A stretch of DNA of 43,658 nucleotides from assembly GCF_014698065.1 (NCBI RefSeq), contig NZ_JACJSI010000057.1, forward strand, positions 1 to 43,658, in the 5' to 3' direction. The notes beneath the pieces were generated by a model. It was not told the origin of the DNA. It was given only the letters and a program-made list of their open reading frames with translations, and searched no databases. Shown here one piece after another: positions 19,901-27,559 of this stretch. The first letter of the stretch is position 1, and each line of letters begins with the position of its first letter. The position numbers and the translations under genes are program-made. This stretch comes from Nostoc flagelliforme FACHB-838 (GTDB lineage: Bacteria > Cyanobacteriota > Cyanobacteriia > Cyanobacteriales > Nostocaceae).

Positions 19901-22900
19901 GCTTCCAAAACAGCCTCCTTTGCGATCGCTGCACCTTCTACCCCTGGTATAAACTTAACTCAAAGTGGTGCTAGCACAACTGTCACCGAAGGCGGTAACA
20001 CTGATAGTTACACCCTTGTTCTCAGAACCCAACCCACTGCTGATGTAATTGTTACTCTTAACGTTGGTAATCAAATTACCACCGATAAAACTAACCTCAC
20101 TTTTACATCTGCGAACTGGAATACTCCGCAAACTGTCACCGTTACCGCCGTTAACGACACCGCCCCAGAAGGCAACCACACCAGCACTATCACTCACGGT
20201 GTCACCAGTACAGATACCAACTACAGCAATACCACTCTTGCTGATATTGCCGTCAGCATCACCGATAACGATGCGGAAATTCGCGGGATGAAATGGCATG
20301 ACATTGATGGTGATGGTGTCAAAGACTCAGGGGAAACTGGTTTACAAGGTTGGACAATTTACCTCGACACCAACAGCAACGGACAATTAGACAACACCGA
20401 AATCTCGACTGTTACCGACGCAAATGGCAATTATCAATTTACCAACCTGCGTCCTAGCATTTACACTGTTGCTGAAGTTCAGCAAGCAGGATGGAAGCAA
20501 ACCTTCCCCGGTGTTAATGTTACTACCACCAACGCTGACATTCCCCTTTATACCCCAACCTTAGAGATTATTTCTCCACAGGGAACAGAAAACACTGGGA
20601 TTTCCTCGCTCTCAGATAATCAGGCTCAAATTAATTTTAATGCGGCTAATTATATAGTCCAAGAAGACGGAACCGCAGTCACAGAAGTTTGGGTAACTCG
20701 CACAGGAAACACCAGTAGTGCAGTCAGTGCCACACTTAGCTTCATTGATGGTACTGCCAAAGGGTGTGGGTGTGCCGTTAGTTCCGTCAATAATGATTTC
20801 AACAATATTCCGATCGCCATTACTTTCGCTGAAAATGAAACCAGCAAACTCATTTACGTGCAAAATGCCCTGCTAGGTAATCCTAACGCCATTAAAATTC
20901 GCAACGATAACAAAGTTGAGGGAGACGAATCTTTTACAATTCAGCTAACTAACCCCACAGGGGGAGCATTCATCGGTAATCAAGGCATTGCCACTGTTAC
21001 TATTATTGATGACGAAGCCCCCTCAGACATTACGGTAACGCCTCCTCTACAAAGTCCTGGCACAACTATTTCGAGTTTCGGGGATAGTAAGGCGACTTCC
21101 TTAATTAACTTGAATAACTTTTGGACAGATACCCGCTTTGCTAACATCAAAGGTAACGGTTTAACTACCGTCATTATTGATACAGGTATCGACTTAAATC
21201 ATCCCATCTTCGGGGCTGATGCTGACAATAACGGCATTGCTGATAGAATCGTCTACCAATACGACTTTGCTGACAACGATGGAAATGCTAGCGACAAAAA
21301 CAATCACGGTTCCCACATCGCTAGTATCTTTACCAGTGTTGCCCCCAATTCCAATATCATCGCCCTCAAAGTCTTTAAAGATAACGGTTCTGGCAGTTTC
21401 TCTGACTTAGAAAAAGCTTTACAATGGGTCGCTGCTAATAGCACTTCATATAATATTGCATCTGTCAACCTTTCGATTGGAGATAGCCAAAACTGGACAA
21501 CAGCCACCTCCCGTTACGGTATCGGTGATGAATTAGCAGCGATCGCCTCCCAGAATATCATTATCAGCGCCGCCGCAGGTAACAGCTTCTACCAATATGG
21601 CAGCAATCCCGGATTAGCTTACCCTGCAATAGATCTCAATGTCATAGCCGTCGGTGCAGTTTGGGCAGATAACTTTGGCGGGCTGAAAAACTTTGTCGGT
21701 GGGGCAATTGATTACACCACGAGTGCCGATCAAATTGCTAGTTTCTCCCAACGAGATCCCCAAGAGCTAGATGTATTTGCCCCAGGTATCTTGATTACAG
21801 GTGCTAATGCCAATGGCGGTACTACTACTATGGGAGGAACCAGCCAAGCAGCAGCCTACATCACAGGCGTGGCAACTCTCACGCAACAGATAGCACAAGA
21901 AAAACTTGGTCGGAAACTCACGATTAACGAGTTCCGTAACCTTCTCGATAGTACCAGTGTCATGATCAATGACGGTGATAACGAAAACGACAACGTTACC
22001 AACACTGGCAAAAACTACCCCCGCGTAGATTTATTGAAACTTGCAGAAGGTATCCTTAATCTCAATAGTTCTACTCCCAACCCCAATCCTGTTAACCCAA
22101 GTAATAACCCTAACAATAACGGTACTACCACATCCGACAATACCCTCAACCTTGTTCACACTATCAACCTCACGGCAGGTCAAGTACGCACAGGGATTGA
22201 TTTTGGTAATCAACAATTCACAGGTAATCAAGCACCCACCATTGCCAACCCCATAGCTGACCAAACCGCAACCGAAGACGCAACCTTTACCTTCACCATT
22301 CCAGAAAACACGTTCTTAGATGTAGATGCAGACGATATTCTCAGCTACTCTGCAACTCAAGAAAATGGTGTAGCTTTACCAACTTGGCTGACATTCAATT
22401 TAACAACTCGTACCTTTAGCGGTACACCAACCAACAGTGAAGTTGGTAGTGTCAACATTAAAGTTAGCGCCACAGATAAATCTGGTACAACTGCAAATGA
22501 TACCTTCACTATTACAGTCGCTAATACTAATGATGCACCGATATTGGGGAGTGCGATCGCAGACCAAAATGCAACCGAAGACACAGCCTTTACCTTCATC
22601 ATTCCAGAAAACACTTTTGCAGATGTCGATGTCAGCGATACCCTTACTTACTCAGCAACATTAGAAAACGGTGCAGCTTTACCAACTTGGCTGACATTCA
22701 ATGCCGCAACTCGTACTTTTAGAGGTACAGCCACTAACAGTGAAGTTGGTAATCTCAGGATTAAAGTTACAGCTACAGATAAATCTGGTGAAACGGCAAC
22801 CGATACCTTCCTCCTAAACGTTCTCGACACCCCAGATCCTGGTATCCTCTCCTTTAGCAATGCCACCTACAGCGTCAACGAAGATGCGATCGCTATCATC

Positions 22901-23953
22901 ACAGTTACCCGCACAGATGGTAGTGATGGCTCTATCAGTGCTACCATAACCCTGAACAATGGTACAGCTACAGCCCCTACAGACTACAGTAATAATCCTC
23001 TAACCATCGCCTTTGCTGCTGGACAAACTAGCCAGACATTTAATATTCCCATTGTCAACGACAGTTTAATTGAAGGAAACGAAACCCTCAGCATCACTTT
23101 AACTAACCCCACAGGTAATGCCAGCATCGGCACTCAAAGCACCGCAGTCCTTACCATTGTTAATAATGATGCCAGTGGCAGTATAAATGCTAGTGGTGGT
23201 ATTGGCAACGACACCATTAATGGCAGTAATGGCAACGATATTCTTGATGGTGGTGCAGGTAGCGATCGCCTAAGTGGTGGTACTGGAGATGACATATACA
23301 TTGTCGATAGCATTCGAGACGTAGTTGTAGAAGCGTCTGCACAAGGCACAGATACCGTTAAGTCCTCTGTCAATCATACCCTGACAGCAAATGTCGAAAA
23401 CTTAATCTTGATTGGCACTGACAGCATCAACGCTACAGGCAACGAATTAGATAATGCGATCGCAGGTAACAGTAGCAACAATCTACTCAAAGGATTAGGA
23501 GGTAAAGATACCCTCATCGGTAATGCCGGAGATGACATCCTCGTTGGCGGTGCAGGTAATGATCTACTAACTGGAGGTCAAGGAGCAGATAGCTTCCTGT
23601 TTGGCAGTGGTGCTGCCTTTACTGAGAGTGCTTTTGGCATCGATACGATCACCGATTTCAGTAAGGGAACGGATAAAATTGCTCTCAGTAAAGCTTCCTT
23701 CACAGTTTTAAACAGTGTAATTAATAGCAACTTGTTTGCTAGTGAATTCACAACTATCAATACGGCTGCTGTTAATGAAGTATCTATTGCTGGAGCTAGC
23801 AGTGCCAAGATCATTTACAACTCCTTAACAGGAAACTTGTTGTACAACCAAAACACCTCATCTGCTGGTTTAGGCACTGGCGGAGTTTTTGCCAACCTCG
23901 CAGTCACATCGTTGCCTTCCTTGGAAGCTAATGATTTCTTAATCCAATCTTGA
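16940..23953 (+). CDS. Giant surface protein, C-terminal half, with subtilisin domain and RTX tail
   Basis: 2337 aa from GTG 16940, although homologous reading extends upstream. In order: a helical and Ig-like region (1-550); Ig-like domains of the SPDPR...FSE type (about 560-1000); a Calx-beta-like TVTEGGNTDSYTL domain; an SdrD-B-like domain (about 1114-1197); a Calx-beta domain; an S8 subtilisin domain (about 1404-1707) with intact D1414 (IIDTGID), H1456 (NHGSHIA), oxyanion N1548 and S1635 (GGTSQAAA); two cadherin/He-PIG-like repeats (about 1764-1960); another Calx-beta; and RTX repeats (about 2084-2234) with the C-terminus typical of type I secretion substrates. It could be an active extracellular protease if translated alone, but its 5' initiation is doubtful. 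Confidence 0.85.
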   Translation: MSDENQPILQAWHQAFKEYAQGDTIEKFKISDTEREQLLTLDFPQPLTADDVNKFIARWNRNIEYYSQGIFSKTDLSEGQNPDFMAIDQLQTLESQIDEFKAVLESEGYEDLYDATLGLSNELYESLSGEGGVCATVKIKIDQEAVMTRAAFLGTLEIENGNSSNLENLSVTLQLKDANGNIVNDLFGITNPILKNITAVDGTGILRGDDPTTSVDEGIGSAQWTFIPTNLAAAEIPSQYTIGGTLSYTENGSQIIVPLLAAPITVYPQAELYLDYFHQRDVFADDPFTNNIIETSVPYSLGVLVRNQGKGEAKNLKITSGQPKIVENEKGLLIDFQIIGSEVNGTGVSPSLTVNFGNIAPGKTAVADWLLKSSLQGKFIDYKATFEHVNNLGKAELSLIKDVKIHELIHKVQINQPTDDGLPDFLVNDIFDAKFTPDTLYFSQGGTAPVNAATNITADAPVTVGDLSVQIAATVDSGWSYLRLAEPSNAQFDIQKVLRADGTEVKLDNVWTSDRTFPGTGRPIYENILHFLDYNSTASNTNYTVIYTPGGPSITDIIDVSPDPRSTAVNAIVVDFSEAVKASTFDISDISLTVDGGANLITPAVSIVAQSATRFQITGLSNLTNLDGTYQLTVNAAGIADIGGKLGTGLVSETWIKTATGNSDTTAPTVTDIVDLLVDPRNQPVSSLNVTFSEKIDTSTFTWQDITLTRNGGANLITNAVTISAVDDTTYRINGLSGLTATDGTYNLTVNGSSIQDLSGNAGTGTQSESWVTDTTAPNVPSNITVIATPSPSSLQTASASLGILNQFGQIRVNSTSVTVTGDLGETGLRVSLIDKVTSQTLGQATVTGTSFSGNIQLPSPGSRDVDVHIQDAAGNITTTTLSLFADVTKPVITEFLNVPQNSVTTPVDFIDVRFSEQINLSTFDKSDITLTRNGENIILPDTTTVEYISGTTYRINGLGNFTTTPGTYQLRVDETTIQDNAGNSGDASKTASFAIAAPSTPGINLTQSGASTTVTEGGNTDSYTLVLRTQPTADVIVTLNVGNQITTDKTNLTFTSANWNTPQTVTVTAVNDTAPEGNHTSTITHGVTSTDTNYSNTTLADIAVSITDNDAEIRGMKWHDIDGDGVKDSGETGLQGWTIYLDTNSNGQLDNTEISTVTDANGNYQFTNLRPSIYTVAEVQQAGWKQTFPGVNVTTTNADIPLYTPTLEIISPQGTENTGISSLSDNQAQINFNAANYIVQEDGTAVTEVWVTRTGNTSSAVSATLSFIDGTAKGCGCAVSSVNNDFNNIPIAITFAENETSKLIYVQNALLGNPNAIKIRNDNKVEGDESFTIQLTNPTGGAFIGNQGIATVTIIDDEAPSDITVTPPLQSPGTTISSFGDSKATSLINLNNFWTDTRFANIKGNGLTTVIIDTGIDLNHPIFGADADNNGIADRIVYQYDFADNDGNASDKNNHGSHIASIFTSVAPNSNIIALKVFKDNGSGSFSDLEKALQWVAANSTSYNIASVNLSIGDSQNWTTATSRYGIGDELAAIASQNIIISAAAGNSFYQYGSNPGLAYPAIDLNVIAVGAVWADNFGGLKNFVGGAIDYTTSADQIASFSQRDPQELDVFAPGILITGANANGGTTTMGGTSQAAAYITGVATLTQQIAQEKLGRKLTINEFRNLLDSTSVMINDGDNENDNVTNTGKNYPRVDLLKLAEGILNLNSSTPNPNPVNPSNNPNNNGTTTSDNTLNLVHTINLTAGQVRTGIDFGNQQFTGNQAPTIANPIADQTATEDATFTFTIPENTFLDVDADDILSYSATQENGVALPTWLTFNLTTRTFSGTPTNSEVGSVNIKVSATDKSGTTANDTFTITVANTNDAPILGSAIADQNATEDTAFTFIIPENTFADVDVSDTLTYSATLENGAALPTWLTFNAATRTFRGTATNSEVGNLRIKVTATDKSGETATDTFLLNVLDTPDPGILSFSNATYSVNEDAIAIITVTRTDGSDGSISATITLNNGTATAPTDYSNNPLTIAFAAGQTSQTFNIPIVNDSLIEGNETLSITLTNPTGNASIGTQSTAVLTIVNNDASGSINASGGIGNDTINGSNGNDILDGGAGSDRLSGGTGDDIYIVDSIRDVVVEASAQGTDTVKSSVNHTLTANVENLILIGTDSINATGNELDNAIAGNSSNNLLKGLGGKDTLIGNAGDDILVGGAGNDLLTGGQGADSFLFGSGAAFTESAFGIDTITDFSKGTDKIALSKASFTVLNSVINSNLFASEFTTINTAAVNEVSIAGASSAKIIYNSLTGNLLYNQNTSSAGLGTGGVFANLAVTSLPSLEANDFLIQS

Positions 23954-23970
23954 GCATAAATTTATACTGT

Positions 23971-24007
23971 TTAGCCCTTATTAGATTATAAATGTAATAA
24001 GGGCTAA
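23971..24007 (+). terminator. Hairpin terminator after the giant gene
   Basis: A perfect 13-bp inverted repeat (23971-23983 with 23995-24007, core AGCCCTTATTA) with an 11-nt loop lies 18 bp beyond the stop codon. There is no strong T-run after it, so termination may be partial or the hairpin may act as a 3' stabiliser. Confidence 0.65.
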
Positions 24008-24146
24008 TTGTTACATTGCCCTACAAAGTTTCACTTGCGTATGTATAAATATTTCATTCGTAATTGAATTTTTTCAAATTGGTACTACTAGCTTAATGAT
24101 CAGTTGTTTAATCAGAATTATTTACTCTTAATAAAAAGAAAAATTT

Positions 24147-24851
24147 ATGCTTAAGCTGTCAAGCTTTACTCTCGCCTTTGCTGCCAGTTTAATCATGGCT
24201 AACACTGAAACAGTTCGTGCCACAGTCTTAAACGGTGGCTTTGAAACAGGCAGCTTTAGTGACTGGATAACGACAGGTCAAGCAACCGTTGAAGATTCAT
24301 CTTTTGGCGTAACTCCCACTGACGGAAATTACCAATCTATTTTAGAAACAGTTAACGGTAGCACAGGTGTTAGCGCTTCTGAGTTAGAAACTTTCTTGGG
24401 ATTATCACTAGGAAGCTTAAAAGCAGTGGAAGGAACTGCTATCAAGCAGACTATTAATATTAATGATGAGGATATTTTGACCTTTGACTGGAACTTTCTC
24501 ACTGATCAAGAAGTAGACCCCGATTATAATGATTTTGCTTTTTTTACCCTTAGTAATACTACAAATCAGCTAGCAGATACTAATTCTGTTTTTACTATAT
24601 TTCCCTCTTTTTCACATTTGAGCAAAGAAACTGGATATCAACCTTATTCTTACAAATTCCAGATAGCAGGAACATACACTTTGGGATTTGGGGTAGTTGA
24701 TGTCGGCGATGACACAGTTAATTCCGCTTTATTAGTAGATAATATCCAACTGACTAAGACAGTAACTTCAGTTCATGAACCTAGTACTTTTATTGCTACT
24801 TTTATTACCTTACTCTTTGGATTCACCCGCAAACTTCAAATCAAAAATTAA
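24147..24851 (+). CDS. Exported PEP-CTERM-like protein with variant sorting motif
   Basis: A 234-aa protein with an N-terminal signal peptide (cleavage near VRA-TVLNGGFE), a beta-rich extracellular domain starting NGGFETGSFSDW, and a C-terminal tripartite signal: HEPST motif, hydrophobic segment (FIATFITLLFGF), then basic TRKLQIKN. This is the layout of PEP-CTERM proteins processed by exosortase, but the usual Pro-Glu-Pro reads His-Glu-Pro. It lies downstream of the giant gene after a hairpin and probably has its own promoter; ribosome site AAAGAAAA is weak. The truncated ORF at 1094-1225 opens similarly. Function is unknown; surface or matrix role inferred. Confidence 0.75.
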   Translation: MLKLSSFTLAFAASLIMANTETVRATVLNGGFETGSFSDWITTGQATVEDSSFGVTPTDGNYQSILETVNGSTGVSASELETFLGLSLGSLKAVEGTAIKQTININDEDILTFDWNFLTDQEVDPDYNDFAFFTLSNTTNQLADTNSVFTIFPSFSHLSKETGYQPYSYKFQIAGTYTLGFGVVDVGDDTVNSALLVDNIQLTKTVTSVHEPSTFIATFITLLFGFTRKLQIKN

Positions 24852-24944
24852 AGTAATTCTGTGGCTTTCGCTCCAGTTTTCCTAAACACTTCAAAACTTC
24901 CTTGCTGGTGCTTCTAGCTTGCCTCTGTCCCGTAACCTATGAAT

Positions 24945-24973
24945 GCGTAGGCATAGACCGCCGCAGGCATCGC
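24945..24973. repeat. Small dispersed repeat inserted in a HIP1 site (copy 3)
   Basis: On the minus strand GCGAT and CGC flank a 21-bp insert (GCCTGCGGCGGTCTATGCCTA). Removing it restores GCGATCGC. It adds seven codons without changing frame. The same kind of insert is found at the equivalent place in copy 2 (26190-26218). Confidence 0.75.
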
Positions 24974-25112
24974 TAATCTGCTGAACCTGCTGACAGTCTT
25001 GGGAGCAGGTAGTTAAAGAACTTCAGGTGTTGCAACCCAATGGTGTACTCGCCATGCCACATTTTCACGGTGAAACTGAAATCATTTGCTTGGCTGACTA
25101 TTCAAAACCTGG

Positions 25113-25350
25113 ATTATATCGCAATGACGCAACTGAATAATCAAATTAATTGCATTTACCAAAAATTCTTTTCAATAGGATCTGAACCAATCAGAAAATC
25201 AAAATTACCTTCACCTCTATTTCTCTTCAATGTTTCCATGATTTTTTTCGGGTTATCGTGAGGGCCATTAACATAAAATGGTTTCCCGTCACGACCACAT
25301 TCAATACGTATTCTTCCATCCCATTCTCCGATGTGCGAACGCGATTTTTC
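25113..25350. other. Unrelated segment inserted in the copy-3 pseudogene
   Basis: The paralogue match stops after the Gly-Gly-Cys codons (near 25350) and resumes at the AGTCAGCC homologue (near 25112). The ~235 bp between have no counterpart in the intact copy. They contain a short leftward ORF. No inverted repeats or target duplication are obvious, so the mechanism is unclear. Confidence 0.6.
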
Positions 25351-25356
25351 AAACAC
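25156..25356 (-). CDS. Short ORF of unknown function inside the insertion
   Basis: A GTG-started 66-aa frame reads SRSHIGEWDGRIRIECGRDG then KPFYVNGPHDNPKKIMETLK. It is compositionally protein-like and looks like the C-terminal end of a larger protein, for example a secreted effector or toxin tip domain, but no family is recognised. The GTG overlaps the interrupted pseudogene, so the start is doubtful; no ribosome site is obvious. It may be a captured 3' gene fragment. Confidence 0.3.
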   Translation of the reverse strand: MFEKSRSHIGEWDGRIRIECGRDGKPFYVNGPHDNPKKIMETLKRNRGEGNFDFLIGSDPIEKNFW

Positions 25357-25462
25357 CCACCTTTTCCTCTGAGTTCTGGGTTGTCAAGAGCAAGAATTTG
25401 GCAGACTTCCCCGATTGGGTAGGTGTTTGGTACTACTTTCGTTCTTTCAATTATGCGTTGCA

Positions 25463-26023
25463 CTACGTCTTACTTATAAGGCGCTGAACTTGGACAGATA
25501 CATTAGGAAAGGCTAAGGGTGAAATAGTACCTGTGGTTAATGTCAGTTCGGTTTTGTATTCCCCATTTTTTAGGTCACGAAATACTTTTAACTGCGGAGT
25601 CTTCAGGTTGACAACCCAGTATTCAACAATACCAGCCTCAGCATAAATATCTTTTTTCTCACCTAAATCTTTGCTCAGGGTGGCTTTGGAAAATTCAATA
25701 ACCCAAAAGATATCTTCTGGGTAAGGATGGTGTTCTAAGTAGACCTCACCTAAAGGTTTGACAATCGCAACGTCGGGAGCAGGTTCTGAATCGTTGGGTA
25801 AGGTAATCGGTTTGGCATCGCGGATTTTTACCCGTTCACCAAGCAGTGTGCGAAGATAATCAGCTGCTTCTGTGTTGTAGTAGGCGTGAGGTTCTCGTTC
25901 TGGGGGCATAACAATCAAGTCGCCACGCAATAGTTCAATGGACTGGTCATCAAAGATACCTGCCTCTATTGCCTGGTGATAACGTTTAATTGTCCATTTA
26001 TAAGTAGTTACGGTCATAACCAT
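25463..26023 (-). CDS. Uma2-family (DUF820) putative restriction-endonuclease-fold protein
   Basis: A 186-aa protein of the usual length for this family, very abundant in cyanobacteria. The PD-(D/E)xK-like core is visible: E30..RGDLIVMPP, APDVAIV (D84), then VIEFSKATLSKDLGEKKDIY (E110, K123/K124) and the family's EYWVVNL strand. Catalytic residues appear intact, but biological substrates of Uma2 proteins are mostly undefined. It lies between two fragments of one gene family: its start overlaps the end of the copy-2 fragment by about 25 bp, and its stop abuts the copy-3 fragment. It was therefore probably acquired by recombination within the array. Confidence 0.88.
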   Translation of the reverse strand: MVMTVTTYKWTIKRYHQAIEAGIFDDQSIELLRGDLIVMPPEREPHAYYNTEAADYLRTLLGERVKIRDAKPITLPNDSEPAPDVAIVKPLGEVYLEHHPYPEDIFWVIEFSKATLSKDLGEKKDIYAEAGIVEYWVVNLKTPQLKVFRDLKNGEYKTELTLTTGTISPLAFPNVSVQVQRLISKT

Positions 26024-26218
26024 TATTTAGCTCAAAGCCAAATCTATCATCAATTCCATATTCTTTCTCAATCAAACCTAACACCTTCTCTTCTACCTCC
26101 GTCAAATACGGTCGCTTCAACTTCCCCAAGTACTTCAACACAGCACTTGGGGCATTTTCCAAATTTTCGCGGTTTTGCAATCTACTGATGCGTAAGCGTA
26201 GCCCAAAGCAGGCATCGC
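26020..26218 (-). pseudogene. C-terminal fragment of the 26495 gene family (copy 2)
   Basis: On the minus strand the fragment reads SDACFGLRLRISRLQN, then APSAVLKYLGKLKRPYLTEV and EEKVLGLIEKEYG, matching the C-terminal end of the intact paralogue (LLGKVNRPYLTAVEEKLLKL) with the small-repeat insertion also found in copy 3. Nothing of the N-terminal two thirds is seen. The following 26219-26494 stretch holds no recognisable gene. Confidence 0.75.
26190..26218. repeat. Small dispersed repeat inserted in a HIP1 site (copy 2)
   Basis: A 29-bp segment, the same length as that in copy 3: GCGAT, a 21-bp insert, CGC on the minus strand. The insert differs from the copy-3 one at several positions (GCCTGCTTTGGGCTACGCTTA). 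Position in the gene is the same, so either it was duplicated with the gene or the site was hit twice. Confidence 0.75.
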
Positions 26219-26494
26219 TCTTAGAGAAATGCCAGTTATCTACATCTTCTGAGATTCTATTGAGTTTTGTTCATTTCTAGCCAGTTGTAGAGTGGGAACT
26301 GAACTCTGTTGAGTGCTATATAAATCATCTAGAGGGGTTCTACAGCACTCAATTAAACAACTGGCTCCGGCTGGATGTCTTGAAGCGGGAAGTTTTATCT
26401 TTTCCCTCGTACAACTTCTTCACTGTCCCGTCGTGTTGCTAACTCCATTGAAACTGCAACCCAAAGCCATTGGATGCCAAATTGCCAAAATTGT

Positions 26495-27412
26495 TTAGGG
26501 TATTCTCCCATACTCCAACTCCAGAAGCTTCAACAGCTTCTCTTCCACAGCAGTAAGATAAGGCCGATTTACCTTCCCCAATAACTGCAACAAACTTTTG
26601 ACTGTCTCCTCAAGCGAATCGGAATACACCCGTGTAATGTGATCGCTGATTAACTGCATCTGCTCACATTCAGCAGGCAAGTAATCGTAAGACTTCAGAT
26701 GTTGCAAGCCAACCGTATGTTCGCCATCCCACATTCTCACGCTGCAACTAAAGTCATTCACTGCGCTGACAATTGCCCAACAGCCACCTCTGCCTCTCAG
26801 ATCGGGATTGTCTTTAACAAGGATTTGGCACACTTCGCCGATTTGGTAGGTATTGAGTACTTTTGTCCTTTCCATGATGCGCTGCACAACATCTTTGACG
26901 ATTCTACCAGTTGGCACTTTGCCGCCAGCAAGTTCTACTGCTGTTAGCCACACTTCCTGCTGATCCTGGGGTTCAAGCTTTGTCATGGGTCGAACTTGCC
27001 CCTCTGCTGTCGGCAAAATGTCCACAATTTGTGGACATTTTTGCAAGTTGTCCACAACAACTGCCGCATCAACTAACTGGTAAGAACGGGAACGATTGTA
27101 GCCAAACCTGTCTAAACAGTACTCATCAAAGGTTTTGTGCGTGGAGCGGTACAACCTGCGATCGCCTACGGCGGGGCGAAGCCCATCGCGTAATTCTATT
27201 AAAGCTTTGCCTGCTTCAAAAAATGCCCTCTCTACTTTCCTCTCCAAGTGCAGGCGATCGCTTTGCTCCTCCTGGGTCAACTCTGTTACTTCAACAGCAG
27301 TAACTGTAATCGTTGCTGAACCTGGATCTAGTTGTTGGGAGACATCCTCGTTTGTTGAATCGGTAGATGCGGGAGGAGCGGCTTTTTTGCGTCTAGAAGG
27401 TGGACTATTCAT
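26495..27412 (-). CDS. Plasmid-type protein with THKTFDEYC motif, intact family member (module B)
   Basis: 305 aa from the ATG 27410-27412, chosen for the AGAGGTGG ribosome site; the frame is open 15 codons further upstream. The N-terminal part is polar. The middle has RRLYRSTHKTFDEYCLDRFG and NRSRSYQLVDAA, a motif widespread in phage and plasmid proteins that precede or bind DNA, followed by TAEGQVRPMTKLEPQDQQEV and GRIVKDVVQRIMERT, resembling ParB/KorB-type DNA-binding helices. The C-terminal half has an SH3-like strand-rich part (GEVCQIL...WDGEHTVGLQHLK) and ends LLKLLELEYGRIP. A DNA-binding maintenance role is inferred. It follows the XRE gene in the same direction after a hairpin. An eight-residue insertion comes from a small dispersed repeat. 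Confidence 0.7.
   Translation of the reverse strand: MNSPPSRRKKAAPPASTDSTNEDVSQQLDPGSATITVTAVEVTELTQEEQSDRLHLERKVERAFFEAGKALIELRDGLRPAVGDRRLYRSTHKTFDEYCLDRFGYNRSRSYQLVDAAVVVDNLQKCPQIVDILPTAEGQVRPMTKLEPQDQQEVWLTAVELAGGKVPTGRIVKDVVQRIMERTKVLNTYQIGEVCQILVKDNPDLRGRGGCWAIVSAVNDFSCSVRMWDGEHTVGLQHLKSYDYLPAECEQMQLISDHITRVYSDSLEETVKSLLQLLGKVNRPYLTAVEEKLLKLLELEYGRIP
27158..27189. repeat. 24-bp small dispersed repeat inserted in-frame at a HIP1 site
   Basis: The decayed module-A paralogue has an uninterrupted HIP1 octamer at this point (ELRDRRLYRS). Here the octamer is split by 24 bp, adding GLRPAVGD in frame. The insert resembles the very small mobile repeats known from Nostoc genomes. Confidence 0.8.
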
Positions 27413-27514
27413 ATTTCCACCTCTAGTTCGACAATATTTTTTTGCGGTCAATTGCAACGTATATTTTGGGCGTGGTTGGAAACTCCGGTTCCTTCTCTAA
27501 TAAAACAGAGGGGA

Positions 27515-27556
27515 GAGCAAGAAGATTGATGGTCTAAGGGTCAATCATCTTTGCTC
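27515..27556 (-). terminator. Hairpin between XRE gene and the 26495 gene
   Basis: GAGCAAGAAGATTGA (27515-27529) pairs with TCAATCATCTTTGCTC (27541-27556) with one mismatch and one bulge. It lies 3 bp beyond the repressor stop codon, so it may terminate or attenuate read-through into the next gene. No long T-run follows. Confidence 0.5.
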
Positions 27557-27559
27557 TAA

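Larger units (their letters stand above)
24870..25469 (-). pseudogene. Fragmented paralogue of the 26495 gene (copy 3), interrupted by an insertion
   Basis: On the minus strand the remnant reads DVVQRIIERTKVVPNTYPIG, then GEVCQILALDNPELRGKGGC, and is then interrupted by about 235 bp of unrelated DNA (25113-25350). It resumes with SQANDFSFTVKMWHGEYTIG and LQHLK, then QVQQISD, a 21-bp small repeat insertion, RIHRL, and after a frameshift KEVLKCLGKLER. These match the middle and C-terminal parts of the intact 305-aa protein in order. The N-terminal third is missing; its place is taken by the end of the Uma2-type gene, whose final codons abut the remnant at 25463-25469. It is clearly nonfunctional. 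Confidence 0.8.

Noticed and set aside
26313..26498. Rightward 61-aa frame between the array copies
   Set aside because: No ribosome site, no recognisable motif, low protein-like composition; treated as non-coding.
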